DNA from: Candidatus Altarchaeota archaeon
Lineage (GTDB): Archaea; Altiarchaeota; Altiarchaeia; IMC4; QMZM01
DNA: 64,000 nucleotides
NCBI GenBank assembly: GCA_016931955.1
Contig: JAFGDV010000035.1
Span: 6,215 to 70,214, forward strand
Reading direction: 5' to 3'
Positions 33,883 to 42,906 of the stretch are shown in pieces. Every line of letters starts with the position of its first letter. Within the stretch, counting starts at the first letter, position 1. Position numbers and translations under genes: made by a program. The notes below the pieces were generated by a model that ran no database searches, was not told where the DNA came from, and was given only the letters and a program-made list of their open reading frames with translations.

Positions 33883-33894
33883 ACAATATATTGT
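33883..33894. promoter_or_regulatory. Palindrome before rfcS
   Basis: ACAATATATTGT, a perfect 12-base palindrome three bases before the rfcS ATG. It could be an operator or a chance result of AT-rich sequence. The TATA-like ATTATTAAAT is about 15 bases upstream of it. Confidence 0.3.
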
Positions 33895-33897
33895 AGG

Positions 33898-34839
33898 ATG
33901 GAACTTCCTTGGACTGAAAAATACCGCCCCAAGAAGCTTGACGACATCGTCGGGCAGGACGCCATCGTTGACCGGTTGAAGGCTTATGTGAAGGAGAAAT
34001 CTCTTCCCCATCTGCTCTTCGCGGGTCCTGCTGGCTGCGGTAAGACTACTGCGGCTTTATGTATCACGAACGAGTTTTTCGGGGATGTTGCTGGAAACCT
34101 CTTGGAGTTGAACGCCTCAGATGAACGCGGGATTGACGTAGTCCGCGGCAAGATCAAGGATTTCGCGAGGACTAGGCCCATTACAGGCAGCTTCAAGATC
34201 ATCTTCTTGGACGAGGCCGACGCTCTCACGTCTGATGCGCAGAATGCCATGAGGCGGACGATGGAGAACTACACTCAAACCTGTAGGTTCATACTAAGCT
34301 GCAATTATTCCTCTAAGATCATCGAACCATTACAGTCTCGTTGTTCGTTGTTCCGGTTCAAGAGGGTGCCTAAGGACGCCATCAAGAAGAGGCTGGAAGC
34401 TATCCTGGATGCCGAGAAAATGAAATACACGGACGACGGAATAGATGCCATACTCTACGTTTCTGAAGGCGACATACGGCATGCCATCAACCTGTTGCAG
34501 TCTGCCGCAGCCCTCGGCAAGGTCGACGAAGACAGCGTCTACTCTATTGCTTCAAGGGCCAGGCCTGAAGACATCAAGACCTTGCTTGGGTTGGCGTTGC
34601 AGGGTAAGTTCCTTGACGCGAGGAATCTCTTGGATAGGATGCTGATGGTGTATGGCATGTCCGGTGAAGACATACTCTTACAGATGAATCGCGAAGCCAT
34701 GAACCTTGACGCCGAAGACGAGGTAAAGATGGGGGTCATAGACTTGGTCGGGGAGGCTAACTTCGCCCTCGTTGAAGGAGCCAATGAGAGAATACAACTC
34801 GAAGCATTGCTGGCAAGGATCATGAGACCGAAGAAGTAG
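33898..34839 (+). CDS. rfcS: Replication factor C small subunit
   Basis: A 313-residue clamp-loader ATPase that opens the PCNA ring. Walker A is GPAGCGKTT, Walker B is IIFLDEAD, and the arginine finger is in the SRC motif LQSRCSLFR. No intein. The length is typical. The 3' end overlaps the convergent nine-repeat membrane gene by 20 bases. The large subunit is not next to it. Confidence 0.96.
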   Translation: MELPWTEKYRPKKLDDIVGQDAIVDRLKAYVKEKSLPHLLFAGPAGCGKTTAALCITNEFFGDVAGNLLELNASDERGIDVVRGKIKDFARTRPITGSFKIIFLDEADALTSDAQNAMRRTMENYTQTCRFILSCNYSSKIIEPLQSRCSLFRFKRVPKDAIKKRLEAILDAEKMKYTDDGIDAILYVSEGDIRHAINLLQSAAALGKVDEDSVYSIASRARPEDIKTLLGLALQGKFLDARNLLDRMLMVYGMSGEDILLQMNREAMNLDAEDEVKMGVIDLVGEANFALVEGANERIQLEALLARIMRPKK

Positions 34840-37123
34840 CCATTTTTTTGCTTAACCGGTCCCCCAAGTAGATTAATGCCCCTCCTGGTATGAGATAACA
34901 GAAGGTTTCTATTAGCCAGTTCAGGTTCCCAGTATCCTGATATAGGAAGTTGTTGAGTCCGAATATGAAGGTCATAAGGGTTCCTATGATCAAGATGAAG
35001 CCGATAACGTATGCTGCCGTCGTTGTAACTGATTTCTTTTTTCCTTCGCGTTTTCTTATGCCGTCCACTACGAAGGTGAGTGCTGCAGCTGGCGCAATAA
35101 ACAGGAATAATTCAACAATCCAGAGAAGGTCTATCTCTTCATATGGTTTAAGGCTTGTGTGCACCCCCTGCACGTAGGTGATCAGCGACAGAAGCAGTAG
35201 TATGTAGATCACGGGAGTCAGGGCTAGTGGTAGGACAGATTTCTTCTGTTCCCCTATGACTGTCCTTTCGACTAAAAACAGGAATGCTACAGCAGGAACT
35301 AGGAAGAAGAAGGTCTCCAGCGTCCAGGTAAGGTCTGCATCATCCCATGGATAGAATAGTGTGCTGTGGGCGCCGAATGCATACACTAAAAGGGTTGAAA
35401 ACGCCAGAATAGAATACATCGGGGCGACGACATAGGGGGTAATGGATTTGCTCCATGATTTCTGGATTCTACCACAGTAGTAGAGGAAGACCGCTGCCGG
35501 TGCGACAAAAAGCACTACCTCGATCAGCCACATTATATCTGTTTCCCTCCAGGTGTCGTAGAGTGAGATGTGCACCCCAGAGAGGTAGACGAACACCGCA
35601 ACAAGCAGCAGTATGAATGATAATGGGATGAGCATGTACTGCCAAAGCTTTCTTCCAGATATGCGCTCATCTAGGTAGAGGAGTGACAGAAGGGGTATCC
35701 CGAATAATAGCACCTCAAGCGTCCATTTGAGGTCCGTTTTATCTGAATGGTAGAAGAACGTGCTATGCACTCCGATAAGGTAGGTTAACAGAGTGGCTAT
35801 CAGGAGGATCGCTGCAATAGGTTTCAGAAAATGGTGGATTACTGGCGCAGTAAAGCCCTCTTTTCCAGCTATCCTCTTGGCGGCTAAAAATAGAACGGCT
35901 GAAGGCAGCGCGTAGAGGAATACCTCCACCAGCCATGAAAGACTGATGTCGTCTAATAGTTCGTACATGGACATGTGGACTCCGAATACGTATGAGAACA
36001 CTGCAGCGATAGAGAGCAGAAACGACACTGGTGTCAGGATCTTGGGAAGCACTGGTTTTCTCGCTTCATTGACTCTTATCCTATCCAGCTTGATGAGCAT
36101 GAGGGCACATGGTATTCCCAAAAAAACGGACTCCCAAAACCATCTGAAGTCAGGTTCCCCCCCCAGAATGAAGAATGTGTTGTTCACGCCTGAGATATAA
36201 ACTATGAGAAAAGCTATCGATAATACAAGCGCTGAAGGCAGCAGTGCTCTGGGCATGCTCGACTTTTTTATCCCTTCAATCTCCTTTATCTTGTCTGCTT
36301 TCATGAGGAGGAGGATTGCAGGCAAACCAAAAACAAGGGACTCTATTATCCATGCCATATTCTGCCTATAATTGGTATAGTCTGAGGAATAGATCATGTT
36401 ATGCAGCCCGAATATGTAGACTATGAGAGTTACCAGGATAAGGACATAGGCGATGGGCTTCATGATTATTGGATATATGGATGTGCTTAAATCTTCTCGC
36501 CTTCTTAGTCTTTCAGTTAAGACTATGAGGGCGTAACCCAGGGAACTGAATATGACGGTTTCGATAATCCAACCATACTGTTGAGTGAATGAGGGTCTAA
36601 ACCAGACGTTACCGCCTGTATAGGTTAGCAGGTCATTGAATCCGAAGATGAATATGAAAAGGGCGAATACTGTGAAGATTGTGCCTGAGATAACAATCGT
36701 CAGCATCCTTATTGACTTCAAACTTTTCTGGATCTTGACCCAGACGTAGAGCAGCATCACTATACCCATGAGGTTAACGAAAAATCCGAAGTCGCCGAAG
36801 TCGAACGCCCTGTATATGTGGTATTCTCTCCCCAATAGAATCTCTGTGGGTCCGCCGCCTTTAGCTTGTAGGTATTCATCGTATTCTGGAGCCCGACCTG
36901 CGCTGAAGACTCCCATCTGCCACGTAGAGAGTCCAAAGATAAGAAAGATGGCTGCGAAGAGGACGATGATTGACAGTAAACCTGTTGTGATATCTGGTCT
37001 GCTTTCAGGTTCCTTTTCACCCAACTTTTCTCCTTCGGAAAACCGCCACGGACTCTTACCGCATTTATTGCACACGATGTCGTCTTTTTCAACGGGGGAG
37101 CCGCAGTTTACGCAGTAAGGCAT
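34820..37123 (-). CDS. Zinc-ribbon membrane protein with nine tandem two-helix repeats
   Basis: A 767-residue protein of no family I know. A zinc ribbon opens it (Cys4, 7, 18, 21: YCVNCG and VCNKCG). Two early helices (about 48-66 and 112-130) precede nine repeats of about 68 residues. Each repeat is a helix ending in G-hydrophobic-(H/N), a short loop, W-x-x-E and a second helix. The motif glycines are at 161, 239, 312, 381, 451, 516, 584, 653 and 722. The W-x-x-E pairs begin at 185, 258, 328, 397, 467, 532, 600, 668 and 736. About 20 helices in all. Function unknown; polar residues placed at helix ends could line a pore or bind a cofactor or ion. Confidence 0.82.
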   Translation of the reverse strand: MPYCVNCGSPVEKDDIVCNKCGKSPWRFSEGEKLGEKEPESRPDITTGLLSIIVLFAAIFLIFGLSTWQMGVFSAGRAPEYDEYLQAKGGGPTEILLGREYHIYRAFDFGDFGFFVNLMGIVMLLYVWVKIQKSLKSIRMLTIVISGTIFTVFALFIFIFGFNDLLTYTGGNVWFRPSFTQQYGWIIETVIFSSLGYALIVLTERLRRREDLSTSIYPIIMKPIAYVLILVTLIVYIFGLHNMIYSSDYTNYRQNMAWIIESLVFGLPAILLLMKADKIKEIEGIKKSSMPRALLPSALVLSIAFLIVYISGVNNTFFILGGEPDFRWFWESVFLGIPCALMLIKLDRIRVNEARKPVLPKILTPVSFLLSIAAVFSYVFGVHMSMYELLDDISLSWLVEVFLYALPSAVLFLAAKRIAGKEGFTAPVIHHFLKPIAAILLIATLLTYLIGVHSTFFYHSDKTDLKWTLEVLLFGIPLLSLLYLDERISGRKLWQYMLIPLSFILLLVAVFVYLSGVHISLYDTWRETDIMWLIEVVLFVAPAAVFLYYCGRIQKSWSKSITPYVVAPMYSILAFSTLLVYAFGAHSTLFYPWDDADLTWTLETFFFLVPAVAFLFLVERTVIGEQKKSVLPLALTPVIYILLLLSLITYVQGVHTSLKPYEEIDLLWIVELFLFIAPAAALTFVVDGIRKREGKKKSVTTTAAYVIGFILIIGTLMTFIFGLNNFLYQDTGNLNWLIETFCYLIPGGALIYLGDRLSKKMATSSVS

Positions 37124-37156
37124 TTTTTATATAATTTAACATGGCATTATAAAATA

Positions 37157-37196
37157 TTTTCGATTTTGTTCGGCGAATACCTTACAAAATCGAAAA
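37157..37196. repeat. 13-base inverted repeat before the phosphohexomutase gene
   Basis: TTTTCGATTTTGT at 37157-37169 pairs with ACAAAATCGAAAA at 37184-37196 around a 14-base spacer. It lies between divergent genes and could be an operator or terminator for upstream transcription. The 15 bases CGATTTTGTTCGGCG recur at 17115-17129. Confidence 0.5.
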
Positions 37197-37235
37197 AATG
37201 CGTTTTTTAATCATCGGCTCTAGATATTAATTGTC

Positions 37236-38537
37236 ATGGTTAGGCTTTTCGGCACTTCTGGGATTAGAAGGCTTGCGGAGGAGTTAACCGACGACTTCGT
37301 GAATAAGCTTGGATTCTCTCTAGCATCCTACTCCAAGGATCAATGGATCGCGGTCGGCAGAGACACTCGTCCATCATCTGAGAGGCTTTCTCAGGTTTTT
37401 ATCTCTGCGTTGACCAAAGCCGGGAAGGATGTAATCGACTTGGGAGTCGCTGCCACCCCCACTGTGGCGATGGCTTCAGAGGAGTATGGCACAGGTGTTG
37501 TCGTCACAGCCTCCCATAATCCCCCGGAATACAATGGATTCAAGTTCTGGGCTCATGGGAGGGCCTATTCGCCCTTACAGGAGAGGGAGGTTGAGGAAAT
37601 CTTTCATTCAGGAAAATTCGTCGATTCACAGAAGACAGGTTCGGTGGAGGGAAGAGACTATGTGGAGAAGCACATCAAGAGGATCATGGATAAAGTAGGC
37701 AGAATAGATAAACCGGTGCGCGTCCTGCTGGACTGCGCCAACGGTGCCGGGGCGTACATCACTCCCCAGCTGCTGAAAGAGATGGGCTGCCACGTCATCT
37801 CCATAAATACTAAAACAGAGGGGAGATTCGCTCACGGCTTGGAGCCTACGGCGGAGAACCTGAAGGAGACCTGTGAGTTTGTCTTGAAAAATAAGGCAGA
37901 CATAGGGATAGTGCATGACGGCGACGCCGACCGTTCAGCCGCCATTGGCAGAGACGGTAGACTGGTCGACTGGGACTCTTTTCTGGCTGTTCTGGCATAC
38001 GGCAACGAAAAAGTGGTAACTACTGTAGACGCGTCCATGTGCATCGAGGAAGTCTGTGAAACAGTGATTCGCACACCCATAGGCGATGTTGCCGTAGCCG
38101 ATGCAATATGCAGAGAGCATGCGGACTTCGGAGGGGAGCCTTCCGGTTCGATTATATTCCCAGAAGTGCACTTGTTTCCTGATGGCCCTCTTACCGCAGC
38201 AAAGATTGTGAAATTGGTTTCAGAGAACCGGTTCTATAAAGTCCTCAGTCAGCTTAGGAGATATCCCGTTGAAAGGGTGAAGATCTTCTATGGGAGGGAC
38301 TCTGATCCCCTGGAGTTGATGCTGACGATTAAGTTGAGGATCAGGGAAGACTTCAAAGAGGAGATCAGGGAAATAGACGAGATAGATGGTATCCGTGTTG
38401 GCGTGGATGATGGATGGTTTCTTGTCAGGCCCTCTGGAACGGAGCCCTGCATTAGGATAACCTCTGAGGCGAAGACAGAGGAGCTACTCTTTGACTTGGT
38501 TGAGAGGTGCAGGAAGTGTGTTGAAGAAGTCATCTAG
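37236..38537 (+). CDS. glmM: Phosphohexomutase (phosphoglucosamine/phosphomannomutase family)
   Basis: A 433-residue alpha-D-phosphohexomutase. FGTSGIRR at the start, the phosphoserine loop TASHNPPEYNG, the magnesium loop DGDADR, the sugar loop GGEPSG and the phosphate loop RPSGTEPCIRI are all present. Archaeal members interconvert glucosamine, mannose or glucose phosphates, and the substrate cannot be fixed here. The archease gene converges on it with a four-base overlap. Confidence 0.9.
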   Translation: MVRLFGTSGIRRLAEELTDDFVNKLGFSLASYSKDQWIAVGRDTRPSSERLSQVFISALTKAGKDVIDLGVAATPTVAMASEEYGTGVVVTASHNPPEYNGFKFWAHGRAYSPLQEREVEEIFHSGKFVDSQKTGSVEGRDYVEKHIKRIMDKVGRIDKPVRVLLDCANGAGAYITPQLLKEMGCHVISINTKTEGRFAHGLEPTAENLKETCEFVLKNKADIGIVHDGDADRSAAIGRDGRLVDWDSFLAVLAYGNEKVVTTVDASMCIEEVCETVIRTPIGDVAVADAICREHADFGGEPSGSIIFPEVHLFPDGPLTAAKIVKLVSENRFYKVLSQLRRYPVERVKIFYGRDSDPLELMLTIKLRIREDFKEEIREIDEIDGIRVGVDDGWFLVRPSGTEPCIRITSEAKTEELLFDLVERCRKCVEEVI

Positions 38538-38965
38538 ATGTCACATAGTACCTCAGCAATCCATGCATTGTTTTCTTTCCCTACTCGCATTTCGTGGTAG
38601 GTGACTGCCTTTATCTCGGCTTTTATCGCGTGTTTTTCTTTACTGTACTCCTCCCCTGTGAGTTGTGCCTTCAGCGTGTATTCCCTGTTTTCTGTTATCG
38701 ACACTCGCATGTTCTTGAATAGAAGCCCTTTGGTCTCGAAGAGGAACAGTATCTCTGACAGGAAGTCGTGTAGGAGCGTATCAAGTGTCTCAGCCTTAAG
38801 TGCAATGTTCCGTTTGATGTCTTCATCTATTGATTCTAGGCTGACGATTGAAGAAACCATGGCCTTTGCGGCGTTCTGGAAGCATTCATCAAGGCTTCCG
38901 CCGTATGCCCTGAACCTAAGGTCTGCAGTATGTTCTAAGTACTCGAAATCCTTGGCGGGCTTCAT
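38534..38965 (-). CDS. Archease
   Basis: A 143-residue cofactor that speeds GTP-dependent RNA ligation by RtcB in tRNA splicing. The EYLEHTADLRFRAYG start and the LLHDFLSEILFLFETKG segment are the family signature, with metal-binding acidic residues near the ends. The ATG at 38965 begins the conserved domain; the longer frame runs through the S27e gene. RtcB is not in the window. It is the last gene of the L44e-S27e operon. Confidence 0.9.
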   Translation of the reverse strand: MKPAKDFEYLEHTADLRFRAYGGSLDECFQNAAKAMVSSIVSLESIDEDIKRNIALKAETLDTLLHDFLSEILFLFETKGLLFKNMRVSITENREYTLKAQLTGEEYSKEKHAIKAEIKAVTYHEMRVGKENNAWIAEVLCDI

Positions 38966-38976
38966 CTTAGGAGAAG

Positions 38977-39162
38977 CTATATGTCTTTGTCCATGACGTC
39001 GACGACCTTGGTTTTTATGGCTGCTTTGCCGCCATGTGGTTCGACGAGTATTTTCTCGCAGACCAGGCACTTGACCTTTGTTGCCGCGTGGTCGTATATT
39101 ATCTGCTCGTTTCCGCAGTCGTCGCATTTAATCCTCAAGAACCTACTCTTTGTTTCATCCAT
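38977..39162 (-). CDS. rps27e: Ribosomal protein S27e
   Basis: A 61-residue small-subunit protein with a zinc finger (CDDC and CLVC). [20 protein letters not shown] is the standard archaeal start. It is directly after L44e and before archease. eIF2-alpha, the usual third partner, is replaced by archease here. Confidence 0.94.
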   Translation of the reverse strand: MDETKSRFLRIKCDDCGNEQIIYDHAATKVKCLVCEKILVEPHGGKAAIKTKVVDVMDKDI

Positions 39163-39163
39163 C

Positions 39164-39445
39164 CTATTTTATCTCCGCCTTCTTTTTTGTCCTGGAGGCG
39201 TAGGGTTTCTGGTGTTTTTTGCTGCATTTTTTGCAGGTTAGTATGATGACAGGTCTCTTTCCAACCTTGTAGACGTCCTTCTTCGGGGTCCTGGGGGAGC
39301 CTTTGTAGCCTTTCTTCACTTCCTCGTATTTTCGGGTTCCTCTTCGCATGCTGCTTGCTTTGCCCTTTCTCTCAAGCTTCACATCATGTTCGGTGTGCGC
39401 CTTACAGTGAGGACAGTACGTCTTCATAACGTTGGGTAACTTCAT
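39164..39445 (-). CDS. rpl44e: Ribosomal protein L44e
   Basis: A 93-residue large-subunit protein. [15 protein letters not shown] and [17 protein letters not shown] form the zinc site and signatures. The basic tail ends in KKKAEIK. First of the leftward operon with S27e and archease. Confidence 0.95.
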   Translation of the reverse strand: MKLPNVMKTYCPHCKAHTEHDVKLERKGKASSMRRGTRKYEEVKKGYKGSPRTPKKDVYKVGKRPVIILTCKKCSKKHQKPYASRTKKKAEIK

Positions 39446-39504
39446 TTTCTCTCGGTTGCGATAATATACTTCTATTTTATGAATAAAAGCTGCATATCTT
39501 TAAC

Positions 39505-40005
39505 ATGGTAGTGGGGCAACCAGATATCTTTGTTGGCTTAATAGGTGTCCTTTTTATCATCTTATTTGCTTACTTTTCCTCTCTTATCTTCTTTTTTCCC
39601 ATTGCTTTTGTTGTAGTCAGCATACTCAAAAGGATATTTGCGGGTAGAAAAGATTTTTACCCTTACATCTTTGCCGGAATCGAATTGGTTTGCGGATTTT
39701 TCAGTTACCTTGGTCTTGGGCACATATTCTTGGGCAGGCGGAGGAGGGGGATCATGTTATTGATTGGCTTATTTCTCTTTCAAACTGTTGTTCCCGTTTT
39801 TTATCTCTACACCCATTATGATCAGTTGATGTATGGGGTTAGCAAAGTTGTAGATGTGATAAATCCAATACGCATCATAGTTGCATTTTTGAGTGCTTGG
39901 TGGGTGTACAATACAGCCAAGATAAAGGGACCTCGTTCAGTTTATGGGTTGGAGAAGCCTAAGAAAGGAGATGAGATCCCTGACTTGGGGATTATAAGGT
40001 ATTAG
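39505..40005 (+). CDS. TM2-like membrane protein
   Basis: A 166-residue protein with about five hydrophobic segments. The core SYLGLGHIFLGRRRRGIMLL resembles the TM2-domain hairpin GxGxFYLG with a basic turn. The family function is unknown. The end (EKPKKGDEIPDLG) is soluble. It converges on RNase Z with a four-base overlap. Confidence 0.6.
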   Translation: MVVGQPDIFVGLIGVLFIILFAYFSSLIFFFPIAFVVVSILKRIFAGRKDFYPYIFAGIELVCGFFSYLGLGHIFLGRRRRGIMLLIGLFLFQTVVPVFYLYTHYDQLMYGVSKVVDVINPIRIIVAFLSAWWVYNTAKIKGPRSVYGLEKPKKGDEIPDLGIIRY

Positions 40006-40910
40006 TTGTGTTTTCCCACCGTGATCCTCATGAGGTCTTCTGCGACGTATGTTTCTGGGAATACTTCTCTGGCTTCGGCTTCCAGCTTCTTCGGGTCAGT
40101 ATACCGTTGACTGATGTGCGTCAGAAAGAGCTTTTTCACGTTGGCTTTCTTTGCGACTTCTGCGGCTTGTACTGTGGTTGAATGCCCTGCTTTTTCTATG
40201 TTCTCCAAGTCCTTGTGGGAGAAGGTTCCGTCGTGTATTAGTATGTCTGCGTCCTCAGCAAGTTTGATGACGCTTTCGCAGACTCGTGTGTCTCCGGTGT
40301 AGATTACTTTTCTCCCGGGGATGGGCTTACTCAGCACCTGATCAGGCTCTATGGTCTTGCCTTCGACCTCTATTGAATAGCCCTTCTGCAGTCTTGAAAA
40401 AAGTCTGCCCTCCGGCACCCCTAAGGCGAGGGCCTTCTTCTTTAGGAATTTCCTCTTAGGTTTCTCCTCGAAGCAGTAGGCAAGGCTGTTTCTGGTATGT
40501 TCGGTTCTCGCGCAGGTTATCATGTAACGCTCTCCTTCCTTCACCAAGCCGGGCTGTATTTCGTGGACTTCAACCGACATGGAGTCCATCTGAAATGAGC
40601 CCATTGAGAGCATGTGGTCTATCGTCTCCTTGAGCCCTTCTGGTCCGTGAATCTCCAGAGGCTTTGTCCTCTCCAGGAAGTCCATGCTTTGGATTAATCC
40701 GCCAAGGCCGAGGAAGTGGTCTGCGTGCAAGTGCGTGATGAACACGTTGTCTATCCGCATGAAATTTATTCCCGCGAAACGCATCTGCCTCTGTGTTCCC
40801 TCCCCGCAGTCGAAGAGGAAATTTTCTTCTAAATACTCCAAGAAGACGCTGGATAGGTTCCTCTCCTTTGTGGGGACGCAGCCGGATGTTCCCAGAAACA
40901 CGATCTCCAT
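40002..40910 (-). CDS. rnz: Ribonuclease Z
   Basis: A 302-residue zinc-dependent endonuclease that trims tRNA 3' trailers. The metal site is THLHADHFLGLGGLIQS, with later GDTR and the HSTTVQAAEVAKKANVKKLFLTHIS region. Length is normal for the short archaeal form. With Pop5 in the window, both ends of tRNA processing are represented. Confidence 0.95.
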   Translation of the reverse strand: MEIVFLGTSGCVPTKERNLSSVFLEYLEENFLFDCGEGTQRQMRFAGINFMRIDNVFITHLHADHFLGLGGLIQSMDFLERTKPLEIHGPEGLKETIDHMLSMGSFQMDSMSVEVHEIQPGLVKEGERYMITCARTEHTRNSLAYCFEEKPKRKFLKKKALALGVPEGRLFSRLQKGYSIEVEGKTIEPDQVLSKPIPGRKVIYTGDTRVCESVIKLAEDADILIHDGTFSHKDLENIEKAGHSTTVQAAEVAKKANVKKLFLTHISQRYTDPKKLEAEAREVFPETYVAEDLMRITVGKHN

Positions 40911-40928
40911 AGATTAACTTAGGATTTG

Positions 40929-41240
40929 TTAATCTTTAAATCCGTAGACTTCCCCCATCTTTTTTGCATACATGGCTATTCCAGAGATTATCAAAAATAG
41001 ACCTGCTATGAAGGAACCTATCGTCATCATGGTGAATGACTCGTTTGGTAGCTTGATCCATCCGACTCCGATGCTGAAGACCCATATTGAGAGCAGGAGA
41101 CCCCAGAGGGTTATCCCTAGCAGGTACTTGATGAGTTCTCGTAGCATGCCCTTGGTAAGTTTTCTCATGCTTTGATGGATCCAGACCACAGAGATGAAGC
41201 ACATCCCGATGGTCAGATACATTAGTATATGGAATATCAT
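40929..41240 (-). CDS. Three- to four-helix membrane protein, unknown
   Basis: A 103-residue membrane protein with about three to four helices. I do not recognise the family. Its start overlaps the stop of the upstream RecA-like gene by four bases, so it very likely works with that protein. Downstream is RNase Z after 18 bases. Confidence 0.65.
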   Translation of the reverse strand: MIFHILMYLTIGMCFISVVWIHQSMRKLTKGMLRELIKYLLGITLWGLLLSIWVFSIGVGWIKLPNESFTMMTIGSFIAGLFLIISGIAMYAKKMGEVYGFKD

Positions 41241-41809
41241 TTTTTTGCCTCTTTTATGGTTATTATCCTGTCGCAGAATTGTGTTATCTCATCGAGGAAA
41301 TGCGGATCGTTTTCTTTCTCCAGGGACATGAAGATCCCTGTCAGATTCCAGAGTCTCATCTTTGCGGTGAAAAAGTGACTGAATCTTGCAAGGCTTCCGG
41401 CGGAGTTGTAAAACAGCAGCGTTGAGAGTGAGTCCATGAACAGGAATTTTTCGTTTTTGGGCATCGAAGCAACCCATTCATCCACCGATAGTGCGATATC
41501 TGTCAGATCTGCGGGGGATATGAATAAGCATCTTTCAGCCCTTTTCGGCACGCCGATGACGGGAAGGGTCACGCAGTCTACAAAAAAGAGCTTATCTATG
41601 TTTATGCCATGGTCTTGGAGTAACCTGCTGAGTGGTTCGTATGGCCGGTTTACTGTGATATAGATGCCTGGCAGATTTAGGGTATTGCATAGGTATTCTA
41701 AAGTCTGTAGATTAGTGTTTAAGTAGTCTCCAGCGTTGACCGTTATCAGGGTTATGTCGTTTTTATGTAGGGCTTTCAGGTCTTCCAGCAGCTTATCTCC
41801 GTCTATCAT
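41237..41809 (-). CDS. Degenerate RecA/KaiC-like protein without Walker A
   Basis: A 190-residue protein with a RecA-like layout: an early strand (ITLITVNAGDYL) where Walker A would lie but with no GxxxxGK, and a Walker-B-like strand KFLFMDSLSTLLFYN. The C-terminal half (ARFSHFFTAKMRLWNLTGIF) resembles archaeal membrane-linked KaiC relatives that have lost ATP binding. It is translationally coupled to a small membrane protein. A signalling or surface-appendage role is possible but unproved. Confidence 0.6.
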   Translation of the reverse strand: MIDGDKLLEDLKALHKNDITLITVNAGDYLNTNLQTLEYLCNTLNLPGIYITVNRPYEPLSRLLQDHGINIDKLFFVDCVTLPVIGVPKRAERCLFISPADLTDIALSVDEWVASMPKNEKFLFMDSLSTLLFYNSAGSLARFSHFFTAKMRLWNLTGIFMSLEKENDPHFLDEITQFCDRIITIKEAKK

Positions 41810-41876
41810 TCTAAAAGTTATTACATCATCTGGGTATATAATCTTTTGAACTGAAAAGAATTTAATGGTGTGGCCC

Positions 41877-41886
41877 TATATATAAT
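41877..41886 (+). promoter_or_regulatory. TATA-like element before the HAD gene
   Basis: TATATATAAT in the 89-base gap between divergent genes. It lies only about 15 bases before the ATG, too close for standard start-site placement, so a second element at 41835-41842 may be the true one. Confidence 0.3.
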
Positions 41887-41898
41887 AGGTCGCAGGGA

Positions 41899-42906
41899 AT
41901 GGAATCTACAAGGATCATCTTATGGGACATCGACGGAGTGCTTATCTATGTCGGCGAATCCTACAGGCAGACGATAATCAACACAGTGCAGCATTATTTC
42001 TCCGAGTTCATAGGTCTGAGGCTCCCAGATAAGCTGATGACGTGGAAGGACACTCAAGGCTTTAAGTTTGCGGGGGGCTTTAATGATGACTGGGAGCTCA
42101 CCTATGCGGCGGTCTTATGCTATCTCTCAGAGTTGGTGTGCAGGGTTGATGTCTCAAAGCTGGCCGTAGATAGACCGCAAGACTTGGATGGGATGCTCAG
42201 CGTTTTGAAGAACCTTGGTTCCGTGTGCGGTGATTGTTCACTAAGCCTTGACTTGAAGCCTATCCTGAAGAAACTGAAGGAATATGGTGGTGGCTTGTCT
42301 GCTTTAGATAAAGCCTTGCCGGAGTTCTTCGGAGATTATGTTGGGAAAGCAAGGGATTTCTGGTTTCCCGAGTTGGTGAAGAGGCTTTTTGAGGAAGTCT
42401 ATCTTGGAGAGGAATTGTTCCGTGAAAAATATGGTGTGGGTCGGAGGTTTGCTGTGGGTGAGGGCCGCATCCTAAAGGAGACGTCGCTTGTGGATATTGA
42501 GACCCTTCTTGAGTTTCGGAAGAACTACTATTTTGGGATCGTTACTGGGAGGGAGCGTTTTGAGGCGGAGTTCAGTCTAAGGCAGCACTTACTTCACCGT
42601 GTTTTCCCTCCGGAATTGATTGTTGCAAGGGAGGACATCGAGGAGAGGAAGCCCTCTCCGCAGCCTCTCATAGAATGCAGTGAACTCGTTCGAAAAAAGT
42701 ATGCTTTATCTAAGAATACGGGTGTGATCTATGTGGGGGATTCCCTTGACGACCTGGCTGCTGCGAGGAACGCCGGCTTCTATTTTATAGCAGTAGTCGG
42801 CGGAATAAAGGACTTGAAGGAGAGGAATAACCTCCGGAGGGAAATGCATGAAAGAATATGCGACCTCATCGTAGATGATGTTCAGGAGTTGTTCCTTTAT
42901 CTTTGA
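41899..42906 (+). CDS. HAD-superfamily phosphatase (IGPD-proximal-like)
   Basis: A 335-residue HAD hydrolase. The nucleophile motif is WDIDGVLIYVGESYRQ, the late motif VIYVGDSLDDLAAARNAG, and a large insert separates them. The opening resembles the HAD subfamily found next to or fused with histidine-synthesis IGPD. It converges on hisD with a ten-base overlap. A histidinol-phosphate phosphatase role is plausible by context only; other sugar phosphates cannot be excluded. Confidence 0.72.
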   Translation: MESTRIILWDIDGVLIYVGESYRQTIINTVQHYFSEFIGLRLPDKLMTWKDTQGFKFAGGFNDDWELTYAAVLCYLSELVCRVDVSKLAVDRPQDLDGMLSVLKNLGSVCGDCSLSLDLKPILKKLKEYGGGLSALDKALPEFFGDYVGKARDFWFPELVKRLFEEVYLGEELFREKYGVGRRFAVGEGRILKETSLVDIETLLEFRKNYYFGIVTGRERFEAEFSLRQHLLHRVFPPELIVAREDIEERKPSPQPLIECSELVRKKYALSKNTGVIYVGDSLDDLAAARNAGFYFIAVVGGIKDLKERNNLRREMHERICDLIVDDVQELFLYL

